A DNA stretch of 64,000 nt from Scleroderma bovista (taxonomy: Eukaryota > Basidiomycota > Agaricomycetes > Boletales > Sclerodermataceae): NCBI GenBank assembly GCA_037178675.1, contig JAYMGJ010000488.1, positions 62,001 through 126,000 of the forward strand, written 5' to 3'. This document shows positions 35,545 through 46,274 of this stretch, in pieces. The notes under the pieces are model-generated. The model was not told where the DNA came from and ran no database searches. It saw only the letters and a list, made by a program, of their open reading frames with translations. Both the position numbers and the translations under genes were made by a program. Position 1 is the stretch's first letter; each line of letters starts with the position of its first letter.

Positions 35545-36948
35545 TCAAGGAGCAGAAGGGTTTTCTTGATAAAAACGCTCAACTACCAGAGGAGAATTCT
35601 TCAAATTTGACAAGGGTTCCCAAGTTCTCTCATGTTCTTTGTACCCTTTCCAGTGCACTAGGTACTGGAGCTGCCTTTTATAAATACAAGAAGCTACTAT
35701 ATAGTCCACTTCATGTTCTTCATCACATTCTTCAGAAACATGTACTGGGCCAGGCTGGGACACAGGTTGACCAGGGAGAGGTCCTAAATAAGGTTTCACT
35801 TGAGAAACATTCACAACCAGGTGAATCCAAAGAGTTTTCGGGAGCTTAAGCTCGACCATGTTCAGGGTTACCTGAGTGACCTCATAGGGGCCAATCCACT
35901 TCTCTGTAAGCTTCTTGGAAGTGCGATTTAACATATGAAGATTGTCTGTAGAGAGCCAAACTTGTTGGCCTACAACATAGTCTGGGTGTTACAACCATGT
36001 CCAACTCCAGGTCCTATCCGGTCACTCCAGTCTCATCGCAGCACTACAGCCCAACTCCGGTCGCTCACCACTTACTCTGGTCGCGCTCACGCAGATAACC
36101 TTCCATTAAGTACAACCCTTGGCCTATGCTCTATTCGCTTGTTACCACACCTCACCATTTACCCTGCCTTGATGTGAGTTCTCCATGAACTCGATATGTT
36201 CTATACCTTGTATCATTTTCTCCGGACCTGATTTATTTTATGCGGACCTGACTTTATTTTCACCAGACCAGACCTAGTCCTTACTCCGGTCATCCCTTGT
36301 CCACCTTTAGGCTGTTTACTTGTCACTGTATATACTTGTCCCTAGTTTGCACTTAGTATAAGTACTCTGTAGATTATCCTGTACTCCTCAGTCTGAAATC
36401 AACTTAGTCTCTACTCCAGTTCTCTGTCCATCTCCACCCCCATCTCTGACTCCATCACCTGACCGGAACCTACACAAGGGATCAACACTTGACCCCCTTG
36501 TTGTTGAATCCAATTGGTCTCAACTCCGGCCAGACTAATCCCTTGTCCAGCCCTCTGCTCTCTCCCTTCATCCACTTCTGTCTGGACTTGACCAGACCTC
36601 CTACTGGAGTAGACCCGGACTTGACACTGGGGCGGGATTTCTATGCTTATCTGCCTGAAGCTTCATGTTTCATTTTGCCTTCTTGGAAGACTCAACAACT
36701 TTGTTAAATATGGCGGTGAAGTCCTTGGCTGCTGGGGCCACTGTATCCACAGGTTCAACACCCATATGAGAGGAATAACTCTGGGTAATTTCAAACAGTG
36801 AATCAGTGGTTGCCTCCGAGACTGTATTGTTCCAGACAAATTGAGCAATCTTGATCCATTTAGCCCATTCGTTTTGTTGATTGTTCGAGTTTGGATTGTC
36901 CTGGACATGGGTGATTGTGACTCATACAAGACTAGAGTTCAAATATAC
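35545..36948 (-). pseudogene. Ty3/Gypsy integrase C-terminus with chromodomain, fragment split by an LTR
   Basis: Reading the minus strand from 36948: an integrase piece (NEWAKWIKIAQFVWNN, then EITQSYSSHMGVEP) to about 36632, the inserted LTR (35987-36626), then DYVVGQQVWLSTDNL, KKLTEKWIGPYEVTQV, PVNVSQVKPYLGPLPG-type sequence, and a chromodomain (VDYIVASCIYKRQLQYLVHW followed by KGY..HERTWEP) to the stop at 35545. GPYEV and the chromodomain identify a chromovirus-type Gypsy element. A TGA interrupts the frame near 36673, just after VVESSKKAK, and the 5' part of pol is missing, replaced by the LTR at 36949. Non-functional remnant. Confidence 0.88.
35987..36626 (+). mobile_element. Solo LTR with 5-bp target duplication CTGGG, nested in Gypsy integrase
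   Basis: Starts TGTTACAACCATG and ends GGACTTGACA. CTGGG flanks both sides (35982-35986 and 36627-36631). Removing the LTR and one CTGGG restores the integrase reading frame exactly, which shows that the insertion is later than the host element. An internal TATA-like region (GTATATACTTG; AGTATAAGTACTC) lies near 36327-36364. Same terminal motifs as the LTR at 9034-9809. Confidence 0.88.
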
Positions 36949-37575
36949 TGTCAAGACCGGTTCTTCACCGATCTGATCTCTACAAGGGGTCTGGGGGTCA
37001 GAGGTTGGCCTAGCGATAAGACCGAGGTGCTACGTAGCGTAGTCATGCTTCCCGAGTATTAGGAAGGCCGACCAAGGGTTATACAGAGAGTCCGAGGGTA
37101 AATGGTCAACGACTGAGTACTTGTACAAGGGCAGGGATGGAGAGCATGAAGAGAGAACAGATAGGAAGTATCTTATTCGATATTCGAACTGAAACTACAA
37201 CAGACTGAGTATCTAGGTATTTATACTAAGTAGAACAGATGAGGCGATGTACGGGAAGGCAGGATTACCAATGAACGACAAGCGCAGTCGCACTGTGTGC
37301 TGAGTAAGTATGGTAAGAGCGATAACTGGATTACTGATAGGTATTGTATTAGTAATGGAACAGGAACAGGAACATATAGTAACTGGAAACAAGAAAGGAA
37401 ACATATTAGGTAATCGTACAGAGAGACAGAACGGACAACATGCTCACCGATCGGTGGCGATACAGGACAGATAGAGAGAAACGGAAAAGGGAGTACATAC
37501 AATAAAATGGACGGTGAACATGTGGATGCGATCAGACAATAGGGTACAGGGTGATCAGATGTCATGGTCGTGACA
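36949..37575 (-). mobile_element. LTR at the junction of two Gypsy fragments
   Basis: On the minus strand it starts TGTCACGACCATGACATC (37575) and ends GGTCTTGACA (36949). A TATA-like AGTATAAATACC lies near 37215-37226 in the same orientation. The termini match the motif of the other two LTRs (TGTxACxxCCATG ... CTTGACA). The 5 bases outside each end (TATAC and ATAAT) do not match, so it is not a simple solo LTR. It separates a minus-strand integrase remnant from a plus-strand RT remnant, which suggests recombination between elements. Confidence 0.65.
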
Positions 37576-38879
37576 ATAATGATCTTTGCATTAAACCCAA
37601 GAAGTGTTGCTTCAGAGTCACTGAAGTCGATTTCCTCAGTATGATTGTGTCTCGTGATGGGATTAAAATGGACCCTGAAAAAGTTAATGCTATTTTGAAG
37701 TGGCCAGAGCCAATGAATGTAAAGCAGGTCCGTGCATTCTTAGGTCTTGGCAACTTCTATAGATGTTTTATAAAGGACTATGCAATCATGGCAAGACCCA
37801 TGATGGACTTAACATGTAAGGATACAGTATTCAACTTTGGAGAGAAGGAATGCACTGCATTTGAGGCTTTGAAAGCCACCTTTACTCGTGCCCTGGTACT
37901 TCAGTACCCCGACCAGGACTGTGAATTCTGACTGGAAACAGACAGGTCTGAGTTCACCGTCAGGGGAGTGATATCCGTGAAGTGCGAAGATGGCAAATTC
38001 AGACCTGTCGCCTACATGTCACATTCAATGATGCCTCCCGAACAAAACTATCCTATTCATGACAAAGAGATGCTGGCCATCATAAAGGCAAATGAGGCCT
38101 GGCGCCATTATCTCAAAGCCACTCCTTACGCTTTCAAGATTTATATGGACCACCATAATTTAACTTACTTCATGAAGTCGCAAAATCTCTCTAAGAGCCA
38201 AGTGCGCTGGCAAGTGTGGATGACACGCTTCAACTACTTGTTAATTTATAAAAAGGGAACCCAGATGCACGTTGCAGATCTGCTTAGTAGGTGATCGGAC
38301 CATTACGTATCTAGTTCAGAAGACAACAAGGACCAGGTCCTGTTAAATCTGGTATCTATTAAACTGATCAATGTCACTGAGCAGTCTTATGAAGAGCAAC
38401 AGTCACTCATTACAAACTTTCATGACACTCCTGTTGCTGGTCATAAAGGAGTAAAAGCCATGTATAATGCGCTCAAGAAGCACTATTCTTGGAAAGGGAT
38501 GAAAGAACAGATTCAAACCTGAGCCCATGCACCTGTGTAGGCCGTGTTATACGGTCAGCGGACGATGACAATCGGCCGTGCTACACGGGCTGGTGGAAGT
38601 GAGGCTTATGACTGGGGCTTTCCTGTATCACATGGGTCAGCCACCGAAAGCATTGTCACCAAGTGACAATGGTGGGCCCATGGCTGTGTTGTCACCATGG
38701 GGTAGGGTGAAAGTCTTAAGCCGGACAAATGGGTGTCTTCATGAAAATACTTGGGCTGAGAGGAGTAGCATACCAACACAATAAGTGAGCCAGTGCGCAA
38801 TAGAGGCAGTACTGCATTGTGGCAGAATCTGATGGCAGCAATTACACCATAGTGAGCCGGTCAATCAGCATTGTGGCAT

Positions 38880-39440
38880 GGTCAACAGTGTGGCACAGTC
38901 AACACTGCGGCATGGTCAACATGGCAGCAAACTTGACTGCAGCCATGGCAAGACTGTGGCCACGGCAAGACTGCGGCCACGGCACTACTACTGCGGCCAT
39001 GGCAAGACTGCGGCCACGGCACTACTGTGGCCATGGCAAGATGCCATGGCTGCGGCCAAAGCAGGACTGTGGCCACGACAAGACTGCAGCCATGGCACTA
39101 CTGCAGTTGCAGAAAGACTGTGGCTATGGCATGACTGCAGCCATGACAATCTCAGCCATGGCAAGACTGTGGCAATGGCACAACTGCAGCATATCACAAC
39201 TGCAGCCATGGTACAACTGTGGCCATGGCAAGATGGTGGTTATGCAGCTATGGCAAGTCTGCAACCATGGCATGACTGTGGCCATGGCACTACTGTGGCC
39301 ACAGCACAACAGACTGCGGCCATGGAAAGACTGCAACAACAGCATGACTGTGAACATGGAAAGACTGTGGCGATGGCACAACTGCAGCCACAGTACCACT
39401 ACAACCATGGCACTGCACCCTGTGGCATGGGAACCATTGC
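38880..39440. repeat. CCATGGC-rich short tandem repeats
   Basis: Dozens of degenerate units of about 18-22 bases built on GGCCATGGCAAGACTGCGGC / CATGGCACTACTGTGGCCA fill this stretch inside the 3.25-kb insertion. Open frames over 60 codons occur on both strands here (Met/Ala/Trp/His-rich) because of the repeat and are not genes. Confidence 0.9.
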
Positions 39441-39919
39441 CTAAGGCATACTAGGCACTGTGACTGAGGCATGCTGGCCACAGCAGTCCAACCTGGGTAA
39501 GTTATTATAAATGATAGTAGTGGTGGGATGTATAAGAATATTTCAATACCTATAGGAAACACTCAGTATGTGCACAAAGTGTCATAATGCCTATGTGGAG
39601 ACATACATTCACTGATATGAAAGTGCACTGCACTGCATACACTTAAATAACATTACCTCAGTACATGCACAAAGTGTAACAATGCCTGGGGTGTATATTG
39701 TGTAGGTACAAAATATATATGTTTGAAATGAGAAGAGAGATAAGGTTATTGAGCTGTTGAAGTGCTGACACAGTGACCGATAAGTATTGTATATGGGCAG
39801 TTATCACTCACACACCCATATGTGGACTCCTGCAGCTCTGTGCACTCAGGACATGTGTTCTGCACCATATGTGCACAATGAATCATTGCCACTGGTGTGC
39901 TTGCCTAGAAGATTATGTG

Positions 39920-40212
39920 TGTGGTTATATGTGTCTTGGACATTGTTTCCATGGCCAGAAGGGGCCAGAGCATTATTCCCACAGCCATATTTGGACTCCT
40001 GCGGACCTTTTTGCTCATAACATATGTCCAGCAACAACATTTGTGTAATACATGATTACCACTGTTTTACTTGCCCAGCTCATGTTGTATATGATACTAT
40101 GTGTCCGGGACATTGTTGCTGTGGCCGGAGCATGCCGGAGCATTATTCCCGCGGCCATATTTGGACTCCTGTGGACCTTTCTTCTCAAAACATATGTCCA
40201 GCAACCATATTT
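39920..40212. repeat. Two-copy direct repeat, period about 170 bp
   Basis: Both copies share TATGTGTC(T/C)(T/G)GGACATTGTT, GAGCATTATTCCC(A/G)C(A/G)GCCATATTTGG, GACTCCTG(C/T)GGACCTTT and CATATGTCCAGCAAC. Copies start near 39930 and 40098. A weaker third relative (CACCCATATGTGGACTCCTGC) starts near 39812. All lie inside the 3.25-kb insertion. Confidence 0.8.
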
Positions 40213-41149
40213 TCATAATCCATCAGTACCATGGTACACCAATGATATGTATATTGTGCTGATCCTGTAGTGCCACAATTCTGTAATGCCGTATGTTTGT
40301 AGTGCCAATAGTATGTTGTGCTGCCGTTCTGCTGTGCCATGTTGTGCTGCATCCAGGCTTGTGCTGAAAGTGTAGTGCCACATGTATGTACTGCTGCATC
40401 CTGGCTTAATGGTACTATGAGAGCTGCATATATGCGGCACTACATTTAGACAATGAACATGGTATCTAGGGCCTGTTGGGTATACTGGAATGCCAACCTC
40501 ATGGCCCATCATACCGAAGGGGAAGCCAACATACAGGCCTGCCCGACTACATAGTTGTCACCACATTGAGGGCTTGCTTCATGCTCTGGGATACCACATT
40601 CATAACCTGTGACTTTGAAATATACTTGCAAGGTTTCCCCACATAGCTATATAACACCTTTACTAGGGCCCATCTAATGCTATGGGACATCATACCCATA
40701 TGCTGGCCACCCTGACTATATAAATGACACTGACTCCAGGGCCTGCTCATAGTCATGGGACACCACCCCCATGGCTTGCTACTCTGAAGGGTACACCCTA
40801 TATGCAGCCCATTGGGAAGCAAGGGACACTATATATGCAGCTTTACACCAAGGCCAGGGCAACAACCCTACAGCCCAATAAAACATATGGGACACACCAT
40901 TCTATCAGCCCACCAACAGAAACAGGACACCAATTCCACAGCTTGATGCAAAGTATGCAACACTGGCACTGCAGCCCTTCTATTCATTCACATGGCTAGG
41001 GCTCCATAGTAGAATAGAGTACACCATCTCCATGGCCCCCTGATCCTATAGATGATCATGTTCCTGGGGCTGTCATGTAATAATGGGACACCATCATAGT
41101 GGGCTTGACACATTGTGAGACACCAATTTAGTGTATGGTTCTTTGGCCA

Positions 41150-41535
41150 CATTGCTGCAACTACTACCCTAGTCCTTTGCCACAATGCCATGGCGGCTGC
41201 CCTGCTGCAATCATTCAGACTCAATGCTGTGGCAATGCTGTGGCATTCACCTCTGGCCACATTGCTATGGCAGTGCCCTGCTGCAATCATTCGGCCTCAA
41301 TGTTGCAGCAACCCTGTGGCATTCACCTCTGGCCGCATTGCTACGCCAGCACCCTGCTGCAATCATTTGGCCTCAATGCCGTGGCAACCCTGTGGCATTT
41401 ACTTCTGGCCAGCGGCTGCCCTGCTGCAATCATTTGGCCTCAATGCTGCGGCAACCCTGTGGCATTCACCTCTGGCTGCATTGCTATGGCGGCTGCCCTG
41501 CTGCAATCATTTGGCCTCAATGCCGGCTGCATAAG
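41150..41535. repeat. Tandem repeat, unit about 76 bp, five copies
   Basis: The anchor CCCTGCTGCAATCATT recurs at about 41200, 41276, 41352, 41419 and 41496. Each unit also carries GGCCTCAATGC.G.GGCAA, CTGTGGCATTCACCTCTGG and GCATTGCTATGGC. One unit is about 9 bases short. It ends just before the right part of the 3.25-kb insertion. Confidence 0.9.
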
Positions 41536-42217
41536 GCCCTTTTGCCGCAGTCCATTCTGATCTAGTGTACCAGTGTGTCAGCCCACTGATATTGCTTGGT
41601 GACAACCTCTCCATGAGCTACCAATATTGCATGGTGAAACTGCTTACATTAGCCCACTCGTATGGCATGGGGATGCACCATAGCTGGGCCCTATCCCAGC
41701 TGGCCATGTAAAACGGCCAATTGTCAGCTTCATCTGTCCGTGTTGTATGGGACAATGCAGGTGCATTATGTGCAAACCTATGTAAAGCACTGCCAAAAGT
41801 GTCAGCAGTCCAAGGTGTCGAATCAGAAGACTTCTGGAAGTCTCCTTCCTCTTCCTACCCCTAGTGGCCTGTGGCTTGACATCACCATGGACTTTACCGA
41901 GATGCTGGAATCCCTCAGTTATAATTATATCTTAGTGGTTGTTGATCAGTTCTCCAAGGAGGTCGTATTTGTGCCTTGTACAAAAGAGGAAACCGCCCTG
42001 TCGACTGCTGAGTTATTTAGAGACCATGTTTGGTGTCAGCATGGACTACCATCTTCTGTTGTTTCCGACCGCGGATTGGTCTTTGCAAGCAACTTCCTGG
42101 GGGAGTTGTATAGACTCTTAGGCATAAAAAGAAAGATGTCTACAGTGTTCCATCCCCAAACCAATGGTCAAACAGAGCGGTTGAACCGCGAAATTAATCA
42201 GTATCTCTGAACCTACA

Positions 42218-43532
42218 TTGCTCACACACTGCTCGCACAAACAACCCAGAACCCTCAGCATCTGACACTTGTCAGGCTGCTGCATTGAGTGCTCTGACTA
42301 GTCTCAGGCGCTCACCCGACTCTGTCTCCCAATTCCAAGCCTTCTCCACTTGGAGAGCCTCCTCCCCTGCTCAGTGTCACCCACCTGGGGCCTTTGTCAA
42401 AGATCTCAGCAATGACCAAGGTAATGACCATCCTGGTGACAATGTTCCCAGAGGAGATGGTCCTGACAACCCCAACAACCCAAACCCAGATGATGGCAGT
42501 GAAGACCCCATTGATGGTGTCCCTGACCCAGACGAGGCCAGTCTAGTCATCTTCAATAATCTCTCTATTGCTATTGACAGGCTCATGCAATCTTCGCGCT
42601 CATCCGAGTCTTCGTCTCGCACCAAGGTGCACGAACCCAACACCTTTGACAGTACTGGCCCAAAGAAGCTTCGCACATTCTTAGTCCAGTGCAAACTTAA
42701 CTTCCAGGACCGACCAAAGGCCTTTCACACTGACTGAACCAAGGTCACATTCGCGCAGTCCTACCTCAAAGGAATGGCTCTCAAATGGTTCAAGCCAGAC
42801 CTACTCGGTGCAGGAGACCCCCTCAACCATCTGATCTGGATGACTGATTGGGAAGAGTTTGTCATTGAACTCCAAACAACCTTCAGTCCCCACGACCCTG
42901 TTGCCGACGCCGAGCATCAGCTCGACCACCTCTGCATGAAGGAAAACCATTGTGCCAATCAATACGTGGTTGACTTCAACCGTATCACGTCCCAGGTTCA
43001 GGGCTATGGTGATGGCACCCTATGTCATCACTTCTACACAGGTCTCCCCAACTGAATTAAGGATGAGATAAGCCACGTCGGTAAACCACGCACTCTAAAC
43101 AGTCTTCGCATCCTCAACCAGGAGATTGATGCCCGATATTGAGAACATAAGGAAGAGGTTGCTCGTCAGAACAAGACCTCTACCGGCACTAGTACCAACA
43201 CCCCCAACACCAAGTTGGGTAAGACCGACAAGGGTAAATCCTCAGGCAACACTGCCCAGTCCTCTTCATTGTCAACCCTGACTCAGAAAGCCAACAAGTC
43301 AGGCAAGACTGCTGAGCTTTTGGACAAGCTTGGCAAGGACAGCAAGCTGACCTCTGAGGAATGCAAGTGCAGGTTCAACATGAATCTGTGCATGTTCTGT
43401 GGTGCAACTGGCCACAAGGCCAAGGACTGCCCCAAGTCAGGCTCTCAAGCAGCCAAGGCTAGGGCAGCTACTGCCACTACCACGAACATGTCGGAAGCCA
43501 AACCGACAGCCTCCACTGAGGCAAAAAAATAG
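42218..43532 (+). pseudogene. Ty3/Gypsy gag with CCHC zinc knuckle, inactivated
   Basis: A Gag-like frame runs through a Pro/Asp-rich linker (DDGSEDPIDGVPDPDEAS), EPNTFDSTGPKKLRTFLVQC, ALKWFKPDLL, WEEFVIELQTTFSPHDPVAD, and a zinc knuckle CMFCGATGHKAKDC (C-x2-C-x4-H-x4-C) near 43385-43432. Stops interrupt it at 42735-42737, 43053-43055 and 43140-43142, all TGA. It follows directly after an integrase fragment, so gag is downstream of pol, opposite to the normal order. It ends close to the kinase remnant at about 43576. Confidence 0.85.
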
Positions 43533-43575
43533 ATAGCAACTCCCGAGACTCCGCACAGAGTGGGATGATCTTTAG

Positions 43576-44190
43576 ATATTAGGAATTGCCAATGGACTCC
43601 ATTATTTGCATATGCACAGACAGGGTCCTATTGTGCACAGAGATCTCAAAGGCGTAGGTGCACTTGTTTCTGAGTTAGCATTTAATCCGACTTGTCCTCC
43701 TGATAGCCCAATGTTTTGATCTCCAAAGACGGACATGCTCTCCTTAGTACCGACTTCGGCTTTTCCTGTCTTGCCCAAGCGTCGTTTAGCCTGGCTGGAG
43801 TCAAACAGCGTCCAGGAGGTACCTTGAATTGGATGCCTCCTGAATACTTGGAGGTGGACAAATACAAGATGACGACTGCAGGTGATGTATGGGCTTTCGG
43901 AATGACGGCACTGGTAAGCAATTTAATTACTTTTCTACTGATGGCATTCGACCCTATCCTTTCAGGAGTTGTTGACCAGGAAGCGCCCATTCCATTATCT
44001 GAATAATAATGGTGCCATAGTGTATCACATTGTGTCCAAAGGGCATGAACGTCCTGGTCCCGATGTTCCTTGTTCCTTACTGACAGATAAATGGTGGAAT
44101 CTGTGCTTGTCATGCTGGGTTTGTGATCCGGACCAGCGTCCCTCTATTTCAAGTGTTATTAAGGATATCAGACATATCCAGGTATGCATT
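43576..44190 (+). pseudogene. TKL-like protein kinase, N-terminally truncated
   Basis: Begins in the middle of a kinase domain: GLHYLHMHRQGPIVHRDLKG (catalytic loop with HRD), a 53-base intron, then NVLISKDGHALLSTDFGF (DFG intact), a GTLNWMPPEYLE activation-segment end, and DVWAFGMTAL followed by an intron and ELLTRKRPF. It ends with WWNLCLSCWVCDPDQRPS. The N-lobe with glycine loop and catalytic Lys is missing; gag debris takes its place at about 43533-43575. Catalytic residues in the C-lobe look intact, but the truncated protein cannot be an active kinase alone. Confidence 0.7.
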
Positions 44191-44449
44191 GTCTATGATG
44201 TCTCTCATCTTAACTATTTCTGATTCTCGGTGTTACTCCTCTCCGTCTTACACTCGTTTTGACTTCTCATAGCGTGCTTCTGTTCTCATGAAAGTCAGGA
44301 TCCTATCGGTAGGTAGCTCTGGCTCGTACCGTCACTTATACTCAGATCACATCTAAGACCATCGCCCGTCCACTTCATCGTCAGGTGTGTCTCTTCATCA
44401 TGACACTTAACCATTGCCCTCCGTCTTACTATCATATTTTGCAGCCTCG

Positions 44450-45475
44450 TGCCATTGTGAATTGTGAATCGACAAAAATTAACACCAGCTCAAGTTCATA
44501 TGGTCCCAAGAATGCACTCGAAGAACTTTCCCGAAGTGCATCGCTCTATAGCATCATTAATCTGGATGGACGGCTGGTCACGAATAATGAGATAACCGAG
44601 TACGGGAGTTCTGCTATTGTTCGTTTGGGTACTTTCTCTGCGCTGGCCGCAGTAACGTTCATGGACAATGGCTTCTCATGTGAAGGAAAGGCTACTCAGG
44701 TAAAAGCAAACGTAAATCATCATGGTCTCTCACACACGAAAGAAACGAAGGTGGCTATAAAGACTCCACACGGCGCTCCTGGAGATGTAGAACACAAGGT
44801 ATCTTCAATCATCACATTTCATCTCGCTCTGACACTTTGGTAGTGCATCCTGCGACAGATGCATATATGGTCAAAGCTTCGTCACGAACATGTCCTCCCC
44901 TTATTAGGCATCACCACCAACTTTGATAGGACGGTGTCATTCGTGACGCCATGGATGGCGAAAGGACATGCACACGATTATGTGCAGGATAAGGCTATTG
45001 ATCCTCGTCCATTGGTATGTTGGAATGCCTTGAAAAATTGGTATATTGATATTGTCTAGATCCGGGAAATTGCGGAGGGACTGCATTACCTGCACACTCA
45101 CACCTCTGGCGCAATCGTCCACGGAAATGTGAAAGGCGTAAGTCCCCAATTGAGCGACAGCTATACTTTATGGAACGCTATTATAGAGCAATGTGTTAAT
45201 ATCTAATCACGGCCAAGCACTCCTCCACGATTTTCGCAGCTCACTGTTAAGAAGTTCATCACTAGTTTCAGATTCGCATGGAGGTACATTAAACTGGATG
45301 GCACCAGAAACACTTGTCAGCAGTGATCCATCAACTGAAGCGGATGTATGGGCATTTGGAATGACGACCTTAGTGTGTATGCTTTTCATCTGGGATTGAT
45401 CCATTTCCCCTGACAGTGCACACATCTACGCAATCTGTCACGAGATAGCGTCAAATCGAAATCGCACAAAGCTTC
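44450..45475 (+). CDS. Pseudokinase-like TKL kinase paralogue
   Basis: Exons show an N-terminal region (SASLYSIINLDGRLVTNNEI), a degraded glycine-loop area, VAIKTPHGAPG (candidate Lys), MHIWSKLRHEHVLPLLGIT, IAEGLHYLHTHTSGAIVHGN (HGN in place of HRD/HGD), an intron at the same position as in the upstream copy, then NVLISNHGQALLHDFRSS (DFR in place of DFG), GTLNWMAPETL and ADVWAFGMTTL. Both catalytic Asp contexts are altered, so this is probably a pseudokinase. After 45370 the frame is no longer clean: the next exon does not give the usual ELF/ELLT continuation. Protein is cytosolic by composition. It may itself be a pseudogene. Confidence 0.6.
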
Positions 45476-45599
45476 TAATACAGCATATTGAATTTACGAC
45501 TCGTGGCCATGCATGTCCTTCGAAGCCTTCTCAACAGTACGTAGGACGTCTTTCAACCACCACATTTGCGCAACTTAATACGGTGGTACCTCTCCCCTC

Positions 45600-46274
45600 T
45601 ATCTGTTTAGCATTCCTAATTTCTCTCTTTGGTATACCTTCCATTGAAAAACTAAAGGAGAGCACAGAAAGTGCCACTGAGTGGCGAGAGATGAAGCAGA
45701 TGCTGATTGATCGCACATCAAATATCAATCTTCTTGCGTCGCTTGCTATTCCGTAAGTCTCCGATTTATTTATCTCAGCACATTACATCGCTCATTCTCA
45801 TGCCTGATCTGAACACAGGGCATTTGCTACGTTTTTAGTCACTACTCCCTCTGCTGGTTCCGCGGTAAACTGGTACAACCCTACTGCATATCTTTGCCTT
45901 TGGGTGGCATTCATCTCTTGCATCATCGCTGCTGAGAGTGGTGTTGGTGTATTGTGTTACGTGACCACCTTACAATATGATTCGTTCAAGGTCCGCCCCC
46001 CAATCGATCACTCGTCACTCTGGCTAACTTCGGGTTACTATAGCGATTACTGGGTGGCCCATTCATGAAATACCTCGTATTTTATATGCTGCTAATCCCA
46101 CTTATATCCATCCTTGTAGGGGGATTCTTCACTGCTGTTGGACTTGGTGTAGCAGTTTTGAAAGGTTCTGGTCCTGATAATGCTTTGCTGGGGTACGTGC
46201 AAATTGCTGGTACCGTAGTAGCATTCAGTGTCTTCGGGTTGCTTTCATTTGTGTTTTTTGCCCGTTCTTGGTGA
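45600..46274 (+). CDS. Multi-pass membrane protein of unknown function
   Basis: Exons about 45600-45750, 45820-45990 and 46044-46274. The first encodes a polar segment KLKESTESATEWREMKQML ending NINLLASLAI. Hydrophobic stretches follow: AYLCLWVAFISCIIAAESGV, YLVFYMLLIPLISILVGGFF and VAFSVFGLLSFVFFARSW, so three to four membrane segments. Reading stops at TGA 46272-46274. It follows the pseudokinase closely on the same strand, so a kinase-membrane fusion cannot be excluded, though no in-phase link was found. The start codon is uncertain. Confidence 0.5.

Larger units (their letters stand above)
38521..41772. mobile_element. 3.25-kb ORF-less insertion with 7-bp target duplication CAAACCT
   Basis: It interrupts the integrase zinc-binding region. 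CAAACCT is present on both sides (38514-38520 and 41773-41779), and removal of the insert plus one copy restores the frame from MKEQIQT into YVKHCQKC. Its ends carry a short inverted match: ATGCACCTG at 38527-38535 and CAGGTGCAT at 41758-41766, each 6 bases from the end. The interior is made of short-period repeats (38880-39430, 39928-40212, 41200-41530) and has no recognisable transposase. It looks like a non-autonomous DNA element; the exact class is unknown. Confidence 0.75.
37576..42217 (+). pseudogene. Ty3/Gypsy pol: RT end, RNase H, integrase; interrupted
   Basis: 37576-37931 encodes the RT C-terminus (KPKKCCFRVTEVDFL, VRAFLGLGNFYRCFIKDY) and reaches a TGA at 37929-37931. RNase H follows (SHSMMPPEQNYPIHDKEMLA, HHNLTYFMKSQNLS) with a TGA at 38292-38294. 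The integrase zinc region starts near 38400 (HDTPVAGHKGVKAMYNALKK) and is cut at 38520 by a 3.25-kb insertion. It resumes at 41773 with YVKHCQKCQQSKV, the catalytic-core stretch DITMDFTEM (first Asp), VVDQFSKEVVFVP, VVSDRGLVFASNF (second Asp), and NGQTERLNREINQYL (catalytic Glu), then a TGA at 42208-42210. The 5' part of RT, protease and the integrase C-terminus are missing. Several expected Arg residues appear as Cys or stop. Confidence 0.88.

Noticed and set aside
38819..39454. Overlapping frames of about 190-210 codons rich in Met, Ala, His, Trp
   Set aside because: Products of the CCATGGC-type short repeat inside the 3.25-kb insertion; both strands are open.
41115..41565. Three overlapping plus-strand frames with repeated CNH and FGLN motifs
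   Set aside because: They are the 76-bp tandem repeat read in three frames.
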